A stretch of 64,000 nt of DNA from an uncultured Opitutia bacterium. Lineage in GTDB: Bacteria > Verrucomicrobiota > Verrucomicrobiia > Opitutales > UBA953. The stretch spans positions 43,218 through 107,217 of the forward strand of contig CAINMU010000010.1 in the NCBI GenBank assembly GCA_903850885.1, read 5' to 3'. The translations under genes were made by a program, and so were the position numbers. Under the pieces are notes generated by a model. That model was not told the DNA's origin. It ran no database searches and saw nothing but the letters and a program-made list of their open reading frames with translations. Of this stretch, positions 25,221-34,459 are shown piece by piece (positions within the stretch are counted from its first letter, which is position 1; each line of letters opens with the position of its first letter).

Positions 25221-27246
25221 CGACTTCGGCTTGATGATTCCGGGCCAGACGAAGGAAGAAATCCTGGGCGGTCGGAGCGACTCGTCCTTCCGCCGCGCAC
25301 GCGACATAACTGCCATCAGGTTGCAGGCTTTTCGCATCCCCGAAATGAGTGGCGTAGGTCTGGATGATTTCCTGCTCCAAGCGACGACGTAAGATTTTAT
25401 TAGTAATCGGAAAGATGCACTCGACGCGGCGTTCGAAATTACGCGGCATCCAATCGGCACTACCCATCAAGATGATGGGTTCGCCCCCCGTATTCTCGTA
25501 ACGGAACATTCGACTATGTTCGAGGAAGCGACCCAGGAAGCTGCGAACCCTGATGTTTTCACTTTTACCCGGGAGCCCAGGAATCAAACAACAGATTCCG
25601 CGGACGATAATCTCCACTTTCACTCCCGCCTGAGATGCCCGATAGAGTGCGTTGATCACATCCGGGTCGACCAAACTGTTCACCTTGGCGAAGATAGAAG
25701 CTTTCTGGCCGGACTTGGCGGCCGCCGTTTCGGCGTTGATTAGCTCGACCGTCCGGAGCGCGAGGTTAAAGGGCGCGATGAGTAAGTGTTTAAAAACTGG
25801 ACGACCCAGGTTGCCCGTGAGCACATTAAATAATAACCCGACCTCGGTGGTGATGGCTTCATCCGCCGTAAACAAAGAGAAGTCGGTGTAGATCCGGGCG
25901 GTCTTGGGGTTATAATTGCCCGTCCCTAAGTGCGCATACCGACGCAATCCGCCCTTTTCCTGCCGCACGACCAAGCAGGCCTTGCAGTGCGTCTTAAGTC
26001 CGGCGAGCCCGTAAACCACATGCGCACCAGCTTCCTCCAGCTGACGGGCCCATTCGATGTTATTCAGTTCATCAAAGCGGGCGCGCAATTCGACGAGAGC
26101 GGTCACTTGCTTGCCATTGCGGGCAGCCTCCTTGAGCGCTTCGACGACCGGCGAATCGCCACTCGTCCGATACAGGGTCAATTTAATCGCCACGACTGCT
26201 TCATCGCGGGCGGCCTGACGGATAAAATCCACGACAGGCATAAAGGATTCATAAGGGTGATGCAGCAGGTAGTCCTGCTTGGCGATGCGTTGAAAAAGCT
26301 TGGATGCATCGGCTAGTTCAGGTTGCACCACCGCCGCGAAATTAGGGTAGAGCAGGTCCGGGCGGCCGACGAGATCGATCAGACTGGCCAAACGCAGCAT
26401 ATTGACCGGGCCGGGGATCTTGAAAGCGTTATCGGCGGATAAGCCGATTGATTTGAGCAACCATGTCATTTCCTCATCGGGAGCTTCACTCTCGATTTCT
26501 AACCTGACTGGGGCACCCTTACGCAGGTTTCTAATTTCTTCCTCAATCGCTTCCAAAATATTTCCCGCCTCGTCCTCGTCCACGTAAAGATCGCTATTTC
26601 GCGTGATCCGGAAAGCCCAAGAGCCTTGGAGTTCTAATCCGGGGAATAGCCGATCAAGGAACGACTGAACAACATGGCTTAAGAGGGTGAAATGCTTTCG
26701 CGATCCATGATTAATCGCGATGATCCGTGGCAACATCCTTGGGATGGGCACGACCGCACGTCGTACCTCGCCATTGACCGGATCCTTCAGCAATACCAAG
26801 AGGTAAAGCCCCTTGTTCGTCAAAACCGGGAAGGGGTGGGAGGGATCGATTGCCAACGGGGTCAAACCCGGAAAAATCTCCCGATCGAACAAATTCGAAA
26901 GCTCCTGGCGATCCTGCACGTCAAGCTCGGCGCGCGACTTTATTAGAATGCCTTGCTCGACCAACGCCGGTAATAATTGCTCCTTCCAGCAATCTTGCTG
27001 GGCATCGACAAGTTCGCGGGTCTTTTGTAAAACCTCCAAGAGGAAGTCGCGGGTCGCCGGGTGGCTTGCGGACTCTTCCTGTTGCATGATGCCGGCGATG
27101 CGAATCTCGAAAAATTCGTCGAGGTTCGAACTAACGATCGAAAGGAACCGGACTCTTTCGAGCAAAGGGACGGAGACGTCTTCGGCCAATTCGAGTACGC
27201 GGCGGTCAAAACTGAGCCAACTGAGCTCGCGATTAAACATGTCCAT
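25171..27246 (-). CDS. ppk1: Polyphosphate kinase 1
   Basis: PPK1 makes polyphosphate from ATP at the membrane. The N domain starts with FNRELSWLSFDRRVLELAED, and the head and catalytic domains follow. The autophosphorylated histidine lies in RYAHLGTGNYNP, and the second catalytic histidine in EHSRMFRYEN. GSADWMPRNFERRVE is conserved in PPK1. The ATG at 27246 gives 691 residues; a TTG at 27270 or an ATG at 27240 are alternatives. The C-terminal basic tail ([12 protein letters not shown]) is encoded in the 50-base overlap with the lpxK end. Confidence 0.95.
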   Translation of the reverse strand: MDMFNRELSWLSFDRRVLELAEDVSVPLLERVRFLSIVSSNLDEFFEIRIAGIMQQEESASHPATRDFLLEVLQKTRELVDAQQDCWKEQLLPALVEQGILIKSRAELDVQDRQELSNLFDREIFPGLTPLAIDPSHPFPVLTNKGLYLLVLLKDPVNGEVRRAVVPIPRMLPRIIAINHGSRKHFTLLSHVVQSFLDRLFPGLELQGSWAFRITRNSDLYVDEDEAGNILEAIEEEIRNLRKGAPVRLEIESEAPDEEMTWLLKSIGLSADNAFKIPGPVNMLRLASLIDLVGRPDLLYPNFAAVVQPELADASKLFQRIAKQDYLLHHPYESFMPVVDFIRQAARDEAVVAIKLTLYRTSGDSPVVEALKEAARNGKQVTALVELRARFDELNNIEWARQLEEAGAHVVYGLAGLKTHCKACLVVRQEKGGLRRYAHLGTGNYNPKTARIYTDFSLFTADEAITTEVGLLFNVLTGNLGRPVFKHLLIAPFNLALRTVELINAETAAAKSGQKASIFAKVNSLVDPDVINALYRASQAGVKVEIIVRGICCLIPGLPGKSENIRVRSFLGRFLEHSRMFRYENTGGEPIILMGSADWMPRNFERRVECIFPITNKILRRRLEQEIIQTYATHFGDAKSLQPDGSYVACAAEGRVAPTAQDFFLRLARNHQAEVVTAPKKDRSKSVPRRR

Positions 27247-27302
27247 GACGGCTGGGGATGAAGTTTCCAAACTGTGAGTAGTAGCCGGGGGCGATTAATA
27301 AT

Positions 27303-27346
27303 CCATATTTTATCGTTAATTTCTGCCCAGAAATGGTTAAATATGG
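27303..27346. repeat. Nested perfect inverted repeat between ppk1 and the Rsm22-like gene
   Basis: Outer arms CCATATTT (27303-27310) and AAATATGG (27339-27346) enclose an inner perfect hairpin, ATTTCTG (27319-27325) and CAGAAAT (27328-27334), with only two bases between the inner arms. No T-run typical of an intrinsic terminator follows. It sits in the ppk1 upstream region, so it may be an operator, a leader structure or a terminator for the upstream gene. Confidence 0.55.
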
Positions 27347-27375
27347 GCAATCGACGTGTTACGTTCCGGTAAAAA

Positions 27376-28533
27376 TCATCGGGGTGACCAAAAAACCTCG
27401 AAATCACCCGATTTGGCCAGACGTATCTTGGCGGCCGGAGGTTGGTCGTGACGCACGACGTCCCCCCGCCCGAACTGGGCTGCCAATTTCTTGACTTCAT
27501 GCTTTGAGAGGCCGCGGGTCGGCACTTCCACGGCTTCGATCAGACCCTGTCGAACCGTTATGAAACGAAGTAGACCTTTGATGATCTGAACGTCGGAGAC
27601 CAATCGCGCGCATTGCACGGGCAGTGGCGCAACCGTCGCAGAAGTGAAAGCCGCAAAGGCGTATTTAATGTCGCGCAGATCGCGATGCAGCCGGCGATTG
27701 ACGAAATCTGTCGATGCGGGGGTCTTCCAGGCACGGGCTTCGTGATTCCAATGTTCCGCCCCAAGCAACTGAGTGCAGACTTCGTCATCGAGATCGGACC
27801 CTATCCGCGTGAGAACTCCATGGGCACTTATCTCATCGCTTAATCTTTGCAGGCGCTGGGCGGTGACGCGGAGCGCGGGCTCAAGGATCAGAATTAATCC
27901 CCCCGGATTAAGGTGGGCCTTCAATTGATCGACCCAAGCCAGCAGATTCGTCGGATCCAGTTCTGACATCTCATTCATAACAAATCCTGCCACGATGATA
28001 TCATATGCACCCTCTGGCCAGGTTTCGGAGCGGGCGGCATCTCCCACGCGAGAGCGCACTGATACTCCGGCACCCAAGGTGGCGTGGGCAAAACCCTCTG
28101 CTGCGACCAAGGCCATGGGCGACCTATCGACCGCAGTCAGCGTGATCTTAGCGTCCGTCAGCTGAGTCAGACAATGAGCGGCGGCGACCCCGCAAGAGCC
28201 AGGACCAGAGCCAAGGTCGAGGATGGAAATCTCCCCTCCGGCGGGTCGCCAATGCCGGAGCTCATACGCATGCGCCAAGGTAAAAGACGTACGGACGAAG
28301 CTTTGAGGAAGAAAGAATATCCCGTAGCCGGCCAACAACTCCGCATCGGCGAAGTATTCGGGAAATTTGTGCTTCGGACGCTCGATGGTAAAGAGATCCG
28401 AAAGTCGACCGACCGCGGGGGTGATTTTTTCCAACGCCTCATCGCCGCTCCGGCCAGTCGCCCGTTCGACTTGATCCAGCCAGAATGCTTCCGCCGCGGC
28501 CGGGTAATCTCCCCAGGCTTTAAATTCCGACAT
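27376..28533 (-). CDS. Rsm22-like small-subunit methyltransferase family protein
   Basis: A 385-residue SAM-dependent methyltransferase resembling the Rsm22 family, associated in mitochondria with small ribosomal subunit assembly. The SAM motif LDLGSGPGSCGVAAAHCL is in the middle. The region EHWNHEARAW, then RRLHRDLRDIKYAFAAF, aligns with the part of Rsm22 where cysteine-rich motifs (CPH..C..WCH) normally occur. Here several of those cysteines are replaced, so an Fe-S site is doubtful. ATG 28533 overlaps the recR 3' end by 14 bases and has GAGGG about 12 bases upstream, one of the few Shine-Dalgarno-like motifs in the window. Confidence 0.75.
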   Translation of the reverse strand: MSEFKAWGDYPAAAEAFWLDQVERATGRSGDEALEKITPAVGRLSDLFTIERPKHKFPEYFADAELLAGYGIFFLPQSFVRTSFTLAHAYELRHWRPAGGEISILDLGSGPGSCGVAAAHCLTQLTDAKITLTAVDRSPMALVAAEGFAHATLGAGVSVRSRVGDAARSETWPEGAYDIIVAGFVMNEMSELDPTNLLAWVDQLKAHLNPGGLILILEPALRVTAQRLQRLSDEISAHGVLTRIGSDLDDEVCTQLLGAEHWNHEARAWKTPASTDFVNRRLHRDLRDIKYAFAAFTSATVAPLPVQCARLVSDVQIIKGLLRFITVRQGLIEAVEVPTRGLSKHEVKKLAAQFGRGDVVRHDQPPAAKIRLAKSGDFEVFWSPR

Positions 28534-29122
28534 CTCTTCGGCCCTCAAGGGCGCTCCGTAAGGTCGCGGGGTCAGCAAAAGTCAAACCGCTCCCGCTGGG
28601 CAAACCAAAGCCGATCCGTGAAACCTTAACACTCGGTTTGATGGCGGTGATGCTTTCCCGGATGAAATGACAGGTGGCCTCGCCCTCGATATCATTACCT
28701 AAAGCCAGGACCACTTCCGTGATTGGCTCATCTTTAAGCCGACGCTCGAAGGTCGCTAAATTAAGCTCTTCGGGGCCGATGCCATTAATGGGTGAAAGCC
28801 GGCCATGTAAGACGTGATAGGTCCCGCGGTAAGCGGAAGAGCGCTCGATCGACATTACATCTGGGACTTGTTCGACGACACAGATCGATCCGGCATCGCG
28901 CTTGGGATCGAGGCAAACCTCACAGGAATCTGACTCCGCCAAGCTGCCGCAACGCGAACAACGGCGAACGGCGAGAGCGGCGGCCTGAAGAGCGGACAGC
29001 AAAGGCTCCAGCTTTGCCGGGCGCTCAACGAGTAGGTGCAACGCGATTCTTTCCGCCGAACGATGACCCAGACCAGGCAAAAGCTTCAGCAACTGGCGGA
29101 CTTTGTCGAAAGAAGGCGTCAC
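28520..29122 (-). CDS. recR: Recombination mediator protein RecR
   Basis: RecR works with RecO and RecF to load RecA at gaps. The 200-residue protein has the N-terminal helix-hairpin-helix (LLKLLPGLGHRSAERIA), the zinc finger CSRCGSLAESDSCEVC, the Toprim domain (ICVVEQVPDVMSIE and a Walker-B-like C-terminus) and the YHVLHGRLSPINGIGPEEL signature. The start is a GTG at 29122 with no Shine-Dalgarno motif. The gene overlaps the Rsm22-like gene by 14 bases and is the first of this transcription unit. dnaX and ybaB, its frequent companions, are absent here. Confidence 0.96.
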   Translation of the reverse strand: MTPSFDKVRQLLKLLPGLGHRSAERIALHLLVERPAKLEPLLSALQAAALAVRRCSRCGSLAESDSCEVCLDPKRDAGSICVVEQVPDVMSIERSSAYRGTYHVLHGRLSPINGIGPEELNLATFERRLKDEPITEVVLALGNDIEGEATCHFIRESITAIKPSVKVSRIGFGLPSGSGLTFADPATLRSALEGRRDVGI

Positions 29123-29258
29123 GAATGGTCCCGGAGTTAAGTTTGTTGGCGAAATTTACCAGCTTCTGAGATGGTTGTAATCAGAGTTCGGAACAGGGCG
29201 GGGGAGTCAAGGTTTGCTCACGGCTTGCACCTGAGGCCAGCCTGTTCAATTTAGGAGC

Positions 29259-29564
29259 ATGCGCGCACCGCGGGATCTACAAATCGTCGGAGACTTTGTG
29301 GCCATCTCTTGGGACGATGGCGCCCAAGACATCATCTCTGGTGAAAAGCTACGTGAGCTTTCGCCCAGCGCGGAAAATATGGGCGAAGTTGATATTCTTG
29401 GCCAACGTTGGGGCGGGGACGGTCCTCGCCAGTTTCCGGGAGTGTCCGTGCAAAGCCTAACACTAATAGGTAACTATGCGGTGACTTTTGTGTTTAGCGA
29501 TGGTCATCGAACGGGAATTTACAGTTGGGAATACCTGCAGAAGATCGCCCGAGAGTCAGAATAA
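29259..29564 (+). CDS. DUF971 (GBBH-like N-terminal domain) protein
   Basis: A 101-residue protein of the DUF971 family, similar to the N-terminal domain of gamma-butyrobetaine hydroxylase. The pattern is typical: ISWDDGAQDIISGEKLRELSP in the first half, then VSVQSLTLIGNYAVTFVFSDGHRTGIYSWEYL in the second. Single-domain members are often near Fe-S or scaffold genes (ApbC/Mrp), which are not present here. The ATG has AGGAG only one base upstream. Function not established; a metal-binding or scaffold role is possible. Confidence 0.88.
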   Translation: MRAPRDLQIVGDFVAISWDDGAQDIISGEKLRELSPSAENMGEVDILGQRWGGDGPRQFPGVSVQSLTLIGNYAVTFVFSDGHRTGIYSWEYLQKIARESE

Positions 29565-29610
29565 ACTTTTACGGATTGCCCCTTCTTAAATAGCCGTCAC
29601 ATTTTGGAAC

Positions 29611-31146
29611 GTGAAAAAGACTTACGTTCTGGATACCAACGTTCTCATTCATGACCCCGAATCGCTTTTTAAGTTTGATGAGCATATCGTGGCGGTGCCC
29701 GTGGAAGTCTTATCCGAACTGGATCGGCTAAAGACGCAGCCGGGACAACTCGGTGCCAGTGCCCGACGCGTTAACCGCTCGATCCGAAGCCTCTTCGAAA
29801 ATCGCCCACTGAAAGAAATTGCCGAAGGCGACCCGACTAAGCCCGGCGCCCTGCATGCCACCCTCCGCGACGGCGGAGAACTGAGGGTCGTCGTCAACGA
29901 ATCGCTGATTCGCGATCACTTTAACGGAACCCGTTCCGACCGTCTCCGCGCCGTTTTCATGCAGGTTGATGCGCCGGACCACCGTATCATCGCATCCGCT
30001 CTCTATTTGCGCGACACGGCGGACGGGCCTGTCGTCCTTGTCACCAAAGACGCCTGCATGGCGCTCAAGGCCCAAGCGCTCGGCTTAGAAGTACAAGACT
30101 ATCGGAACGATCGGATCGAAACCAGCGACGTAGGCGAATATAAGACCCTAACGATTTCCGCTTCGGCGATGCATGATTTCCGCGATTTGGCTCAAGTTGC
30201 GATTAAACTGAAAGATGAAGACTTACCCGTAATCAACGAGTATGTCATGCTCGCTTCCGATTCATGGAGCGAACCAGCCCGGCACGTCGCTGAGGGTGCC
30301 TTCGTGCCCTTGGGGCTTTATCGCGAGTTTCTTTCGACGCAAAGCGGGGCTCGTAAAGGACTGCAGATGCCCCGCGGCATGCGGGTCATTCCTAAGAATT
30401 TCGAACAGTGGATCTTCCTGGATGCCCTCCTGAACCCCGATATCAAATTAGTGACCTGTTTCGGTCGTGCCGGCACCGGCAAGACCTTTCTCTCCATCGC
30501 CGCCGCTCTTTCTCAAGTGTTGAGCGATTTCTCACCTTATAAGAAGCTCTACGTCTCGCGGCCAGTCGTGCAAATCGGCAAAGACATCGGCGCGTTACCT
30601 GGAACCAAAGAAGAAAAGCTCTCGCCTTATATTCAACCCTACTTCGATAACCTTGAAGTATTATTTTCCAAGAACGGCGCCCCGCCGGTGCCGACGGTAG
30701 CCAAGGACACCGTGGCGACCGACTCCCAACGAAAACAAAAAAAGGCCCAAGCACTCAAAGCCGCCCCGCCGATTTTTGGTTCCCAGTTCCAACAAGTTAA
30801 TCAACCGCGGAAGCCCTACCAATGGTTGATCGATTCTGGCTTGATCGAAATCGAAGCGATGACCTTTATTCGCGGACGATCCATCGGGCACGCCTTCATG
30901 ATCGTCGACGAAGCACAAAACATGACGCCCCATGAGGCTAAGACCGTCATTACACGTATCGGCGAAGGTTCTAAGGTCGTGCTCATTGGAGACCTTGACC
31001 AAGTCGACACCCCCTACTTAGACGGTAAATCCAACGGTCTGATTCATACCCATGAACGGATGAAAGGCTATGCGATTACAGCCAATGTAAGGCTATTACA
31101 TGGCGTACGTAGTGCACTCTCGGAGTTGGCGGCCAAGGCAATGTGA
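29611..31146 (+). CDS. PIN domain-PhoH family ATPase
   Basis: A 511-residue fusion of an N-terminal PIN ribonuclease domain and a C-terminal PhoH ATPase, the PhoH2/YlaK type linked to RNA unwinding and cleavage. The PIN domain starts KTYVLDTNVLIHDPESL, with acidic residues for metal at Asp7 and later positions (LVTKDACMALKA). PhoH Walker A GRAGTGKT is at residues 285-292 and Walker B is FMIVDEAQNM, followed by LIGDLDQVDTPYLDG. An insertion of about 25 residues rich in Lys, Gln and Ala (around 365-390) lies between the ATPase halves. The start is a GTG with GGAAC just before it. Confidence 0.93.
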   Translation: MKKTYVLDTNVLIHDPESLFKFDEHIVAVPVEVLSELDRLKTQPGQLGASARRVNRSIRSLFENRPLKEIAEGDPTKPGALHATLRDGGELRVVVNESLIRDHFNGTRSDRLRAVFMQVDAPDHRIIASALYLRDTADGPVVLVTKDACMALKAQALGLEVQDYRNDRIETSDVGEYKTLTISASAMHDFRDLAQVAIKLKDEDLPVINEYVMLASDSWSEPARHVAEGAFVPLGLYREFLSTQSGARKGLQMPRGMRVIPKNFEQWIFLDALLNPDIKLVTCFGRAGTGKTFLSIAAALSQVLSDFSPYKKLYVSRPVVQIGKDIGALPGTKEEKLSPYIQPYFDNLEVLFSKNGAPPVPTVAKDTVATDSQRKQKKAQALKAAPPIFGSQFQQVNQPRKPYQWLIDSGLIEIEAMTFIRGRSIGHAFMIVDEAQNMTPHEAKTVITRIGEGSKVVLIGDLDQVDTPYLDGKSNGLIHTHERMKGYAITANVRLLHGVRSALSELAAKAM

Positions 31147-31167
31147 GCAACTTCCACGGTCTTTGAC

Positions 31168-31188
31168 GGATGGGGGCTAACTCCATCC
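31168..31188 (+). promoter_or_regulatory. Hairpin just upstream of the mutS start
   Basis: GGATGG at 31168-31173 pairs with CCATCC at 31183-31188 around a 9-base loop. The hairpin ends six bases before the ATG at 31195. No T-run follows, so it may occlude translation initiation or favour the later ATG at 31243. Confidence 0.35.
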
Positions 31189-31194
31189 TTGCCG

Positions 31195-33765
31195 ATGGAT
31201 GTGGGGCAAGTTTCCCTCAGTCACGTGGAGAAAGAAACGCCGATGCAGAAGCAGTACCGCGAGATTCGAGAGAAGCTCGCACCGGGTACGCTGCTGCTTT
31301 TTAGGCTCGGTGATTTTTATGAAGTCTTTGGCGAAGATGCCGAAATCGCTTCCAAGGTCCTCGGTCTGACCCTCACGAAAAGGCATGAGACGCCGATGGC
31401 TGGCTTGCCACACCACGCGGCGACTACCTATGTGAATCGTTTGCTCGCCGCGGGCTGGAAAGTCGCCATTTGCGATCAGATGGAAGCGCCGGTGGCCGGC
31501 AAGCTAGTCCGCCGAGGCCTTTCTCGTATCCTCACGCCCGGCACCGCCCTGGAGGATGCCCAATTAGATTCACGCCGGGGCAATTACCTGGCCGCCATCC
31601 ACTGGGACAAGCATGGGTGGCACGCCGCATGGTTAGACGTTTCGACCGCGGACTTTAGGTTGGCTACTGACACCACGCCCCATCGGCTCTTACCGCTCCT
31701 TCATTCGGTTTCGCCTCGTGAAATCATCCTCCCGGAGGGTCTTGAAGTCTCTGCGGAATATCGCGAAGCCTTGGAAGTGTTTCTGCAAGGCCGAGCGACC
31801 TCACGCCTGCCAGGTTGGAATTTCGATATCGAAGCGGGCGCTCGCCTTGTTTCGCAGACGCTATCCGTCCATGGTCTGGCCGGTTTCGGTCTCACGGATC
31901 AGCACCCAGCGCTCGGAGCAGCCGGGGCCGTCTTAGGCTACGTCACCGATTCGCTCTGCGATCGTCCGAAGAACCTCTTCAGGATCATTGAAACAAAATT
32001 AGGCTCCTCAGTCCTGCTGGACGCCGCCTCCTCCCGCAACCTTGAGTTATTCGCTACCTCCAACGGCGTCAGAGAGGGATCGCTGCTCGCGGCCATCGAT
32101 CGCACGGAAACTCCAGCGGGTGCCCGTCAATTAGCCCTCTGGCTGGCGGAGCCATCGACTGAACTATCCGTCATCCATGCCCGGCAAGCGGCGATCGGCG
32201 AGCTCGTCAAACACCCCGGCGCCTCCGCCCGGATCGGCGAATCATTACGGGGTATCCGTGACATTCCGCGCATACTCGCCCGCCTGCAGAACCGCTTAAG
32301 GAACCCGCGCGAGCTGGGCGGCATCCGGGATACGCTTAAGAGCATGCCGGCAATTAAGGAGGAACTTGTCGCCTTGCCTGGCAAAGCCATGGAAGGCTAT
32401 CACGTCAGGATCAATCTACAAACGGAGCTTCTCCAAAAGCTCGCCCAAGCCCTCGCCGAAGAACTGCCAGTTGATCTGACCGAAGGCGGTGCCTTGCGGA
32501 CTGGCTATGACGCCGAGCTTGACCGGCTTCGGGCCTTGGCTTCGGACAGCAAGAGCTGGATCGCCGATTTCGAACGCAACGAACAGACCCGCACTGGCAT
32601 CAAATCTCTGAAAGTTAGATATAACGGTAACTTCGGCTACGCAATCGAGATCACCAAGGCCAATCTGCCATCCATTCCGGCGGACTACATCCGCAAGCAA
32701 ACGATGGTCAATGCGGAGCGTTTTACGACCGAGGAATTACGGACCAAAGAACGCGAAGTGCTGCGTGCCGATGAGCAGGCCTTGTCACGCGAGACTGAAC
32801 TCTTCCAAGCCCTCCTTGCTAAGGTGATCGAACACACGGAAGAACTCCTACTTACCGCCGGTACCTTGGCCGAAATTGATGTTCTCCGGGGCTGGGCCGA
32901 GCTTGCTCGGGAAGCCAAATGGACGCGGCCGGACGTAGATGATTCCGACACACTGGAAATCGAACAGGGGCGGCACCCCGTCGTGGAGCAAATGTTAAAC
33001 GCCCGACCTGGTGCCGGCTCCTTCGTCCCTAATGACACGCGGCTCAGCAGTTCCGGGGAGCAAATCGCATTACTAACGGGACCTAACATGGCCGGTAAGT
33101 CTACTTACATCCGCCAAGTCGCCCTGATCTCCCTGCTGGCTCACCTCGGTGCATGGGTGCCGGCACTATCCGCGCGAATCGGCTTGATCGATCGTATCTT
33201 TTGTCGTGTCGGCGCATCGGATGAACTCTCGCGGGGCAATTCCACCTTCATGGTCGAAATGAACGAGACCTCGAACATCCTTAATAATGCCACGGTACGA
33301 TCCCTCGTTGTACTGGATGAAATCGGTAGAGGTACGAGCACCTACGACGGCATCAGCATCGCATGGGCTGTTGCCGAACATCTGCACGGAGCAGGGGCAG
33401 AGGGACCTCGTACCCTTTTTGCCACCCACTATCATGAGCTCACCAAGCTCTCCGGCTCCCTCCCGCGTCTGCGCAATTGGTCCGTAGCGGTCAAAGAATG
33501 GAAAGATGAAATCGTCTTTGTTCGTCGGGTCGTGCCAGGGGCTGCGGACCGTTCTTACGGCATTCAAGTGGCCAGACTTGCCGGCATGCCGCCCTCCGTC
33601 GTCACACGGGCACGCGAAATCTTGGCCGGACTTGAAGTAGGGGAGGGCCTGCCCGATACTTCGAATGCAAAGCATAAGGCGGGACCCGTAAAGACAACGA
33701 AAGAAAACAGCACTCCGAACCTACCCCCCAAAACCGAGGGTCCGCAGTTAGATTTATTCGCTTAG
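31195..33765 (+). CDS. mutS: DNA mismatch repair protein MutS
   Basis: MutS recognises mismatches and starts repair with MutL. From the ATG at 31195 the protein has 856 residues. The mismatch-reading motif is in LLFRLGDFYEVFGED near the N-terminus. Walker A TGPNMAGKS is at residues 628-636, and LDEIGRGTSTYDG and ATHYHELTKL follow. The C-terminus is a charged linker ending in PQLDLFA, a likely beta-clamp-binding motif (QLxLF type). An in-frame ATG at 31243 is a good alternative start because the family starts at TPMQKQY. The stop TAG overlaps the lipoate-ligase-like stop in a shared TTAG. Confidence 0.96.
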   Translation: MDVGQVSLSHVEKETPMQKQYREIREKLAPGTLLLFRLGDFYEVFGEDAEIASKVLGLTLTKRHETPMAGLPHHAATTYVNRLLAAGWKVAICDQMEAPVAGKLVRRGLSRILTPGTALEDAQLDSRRGNYLAAIHWDKHGWHAAWLDVSTADFRLATDTTPHRLLPLLHSVSPREIILPEGLEVSAEYREALEVFLQGRATSRLPGWNFDIEAGARLVSQTLSVHGLAGFGLTDQHPALGAAGAVLGYVTDSLCDRPKNLFRIIETKLGSSVLLDAASSRNLELFATSNGVREGSLLAAIDRTETPAGARQLALWLAEPSTELSVIHARQAAIGELVKHPGASARIGESLRGIRDIPRILARLQNRLRNPRELGGIRDTLKSMPAIKEELVALPGKAMEGYHVRINLQTELLQKLAQALAEELPVDLTEGGALRTGYDAELDRLRALASDSKSWIADFERNEQTRTGIKSLKVRYNGNFGYAIEITKANLPSIPADYIRKQTMVNAERFTTEELRTKEREVLRADEQALSRETELFQALLAKVIEHTEELLLTAGTLAEIDVLRGWAELAREAKWTRPDVDDSDTLEIEQGRHPVVEQMLNARPGAGSFVPNDTRLSSSGEQIALLTGPNMAGKSTYIRQVALISLLAHLGAWVPALSARIGLIDRIFCRVGASDELSRGNSTFMVEMNETSNILNNATVRSLVVLDEIGRGTSTYDGISIAWAVAEHLHGAGAEGPRTLFATHYHELTKLSGSLPRLRNWSVAVKEWKDEIVFVRRVVPGAADRSYGIQVARLAGMPPSVVTRAREILAGLEVGEGLPDTSNAKHKAGPVKTTKENSTPNLPPKTEGPQLDLFA

Positions 33766-34457
33766 ATCCTTTGGTTCCATTCCTGGGATGCGAATTTCGC
33801 CCAGCTTCCTTCGTGATCAAACTGATTATAGATCGGCTCGGGAACAGCCACGGGGGAACTACCCAGAGAGCGACCGAGCGCGTCGGTGAAATCTTTTTCG
33901 AATCGTAACCAATTGCATTCCGGCAAGAAGGGTTGCCAAACATAACCTTCGATCAGAAGCCCATGTCGGTTGCGCTTTTGGGCTGCCCCAGCGACTTTTT
34001 TACCATTATCGGTCCGCATGAGGTCGTTCGGTTCAGCTCGCTGAGCACAATCATCAGGCGCAAAAAAATCCCGGCAGCCCTTTGGCGCAGCCACCAAGGC
34101 CACCGGCAGCCCTTGGGCTTTCAGGGCCTCAGCTAAGGCTTGGTGAACTAACGCATAACTCGCCATAGCATCGGCTTGGCTCAACGGATGTGTCGCCGGG
34201 ATGACCAGCGCGAACGTCCAATCTTTCAAATGCGAAACCAAGCCCCCTCCGGTACAACGTCGAACAAGCGAGTACTCCGCGGGGACTTGCGCGCGATACT
34301 TGGCCCAAGACTGAGAAACGCCAAAGGTAAAAGCCGGCTCGGACCACGCAAAAGGACGAAACCTGATATGATTCGGCTGAGGATAATTCTCCAAAAGCAG
34401 CAAGTCGGCCGACATGTTATCAATCGCATCGGCGGACTGGCGGGGAAGGACGTCCAT
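33762..34457 (-). CDS. Lipoate-protein ligase A-like (BPL_LplA_LipB family) protein
   Basis: A 231-residue member of the biotin/lipoate ligase fold. The nucleotide/lipoyl-binding motif RRCTGGGLVSH corresponds to the family's RRxSGGGxV/AxH, and KKVAGAAQKRNRHGLLIEG holds the catalytic lysine. The N-terminus RFRPFAWSEPAFTFGVSQ is typical of LplA-like proteins. It could transfer lipoate or octanoate to the E2 lipoyl domain (sucB lies at 3.4 kb) or act as an amidotransferase. A 25-residue longer frame from 34532 would overlap the SDR gene and is not favoured. ATG 34457 follows the SDR stop by 2 bases, so the two share an operon. Confidence 0.85.
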   Translation of the reverse strand: MDVLPRQSADAIDNMSADLLLLENYPQPNHIRFRPFAWSEPAFTFGVSQSWAKYRAQVPAEYSLVRRCTGGGLVSHLKDWTFALVIPATHPLSQADAMASYALVHQALAEALKAQGLPVALVAAPKGCRDFFAPDDCAQRAEPNDLMRTDNGKKVAGAAQKRNRHGLLIEGYVWQPFLPECNWLRFEKDFTDALGRSLGSSPVAVPEPIYNQFDHEGSWAKFASQEWNQRI

Positions 34458-34459
34458 AA

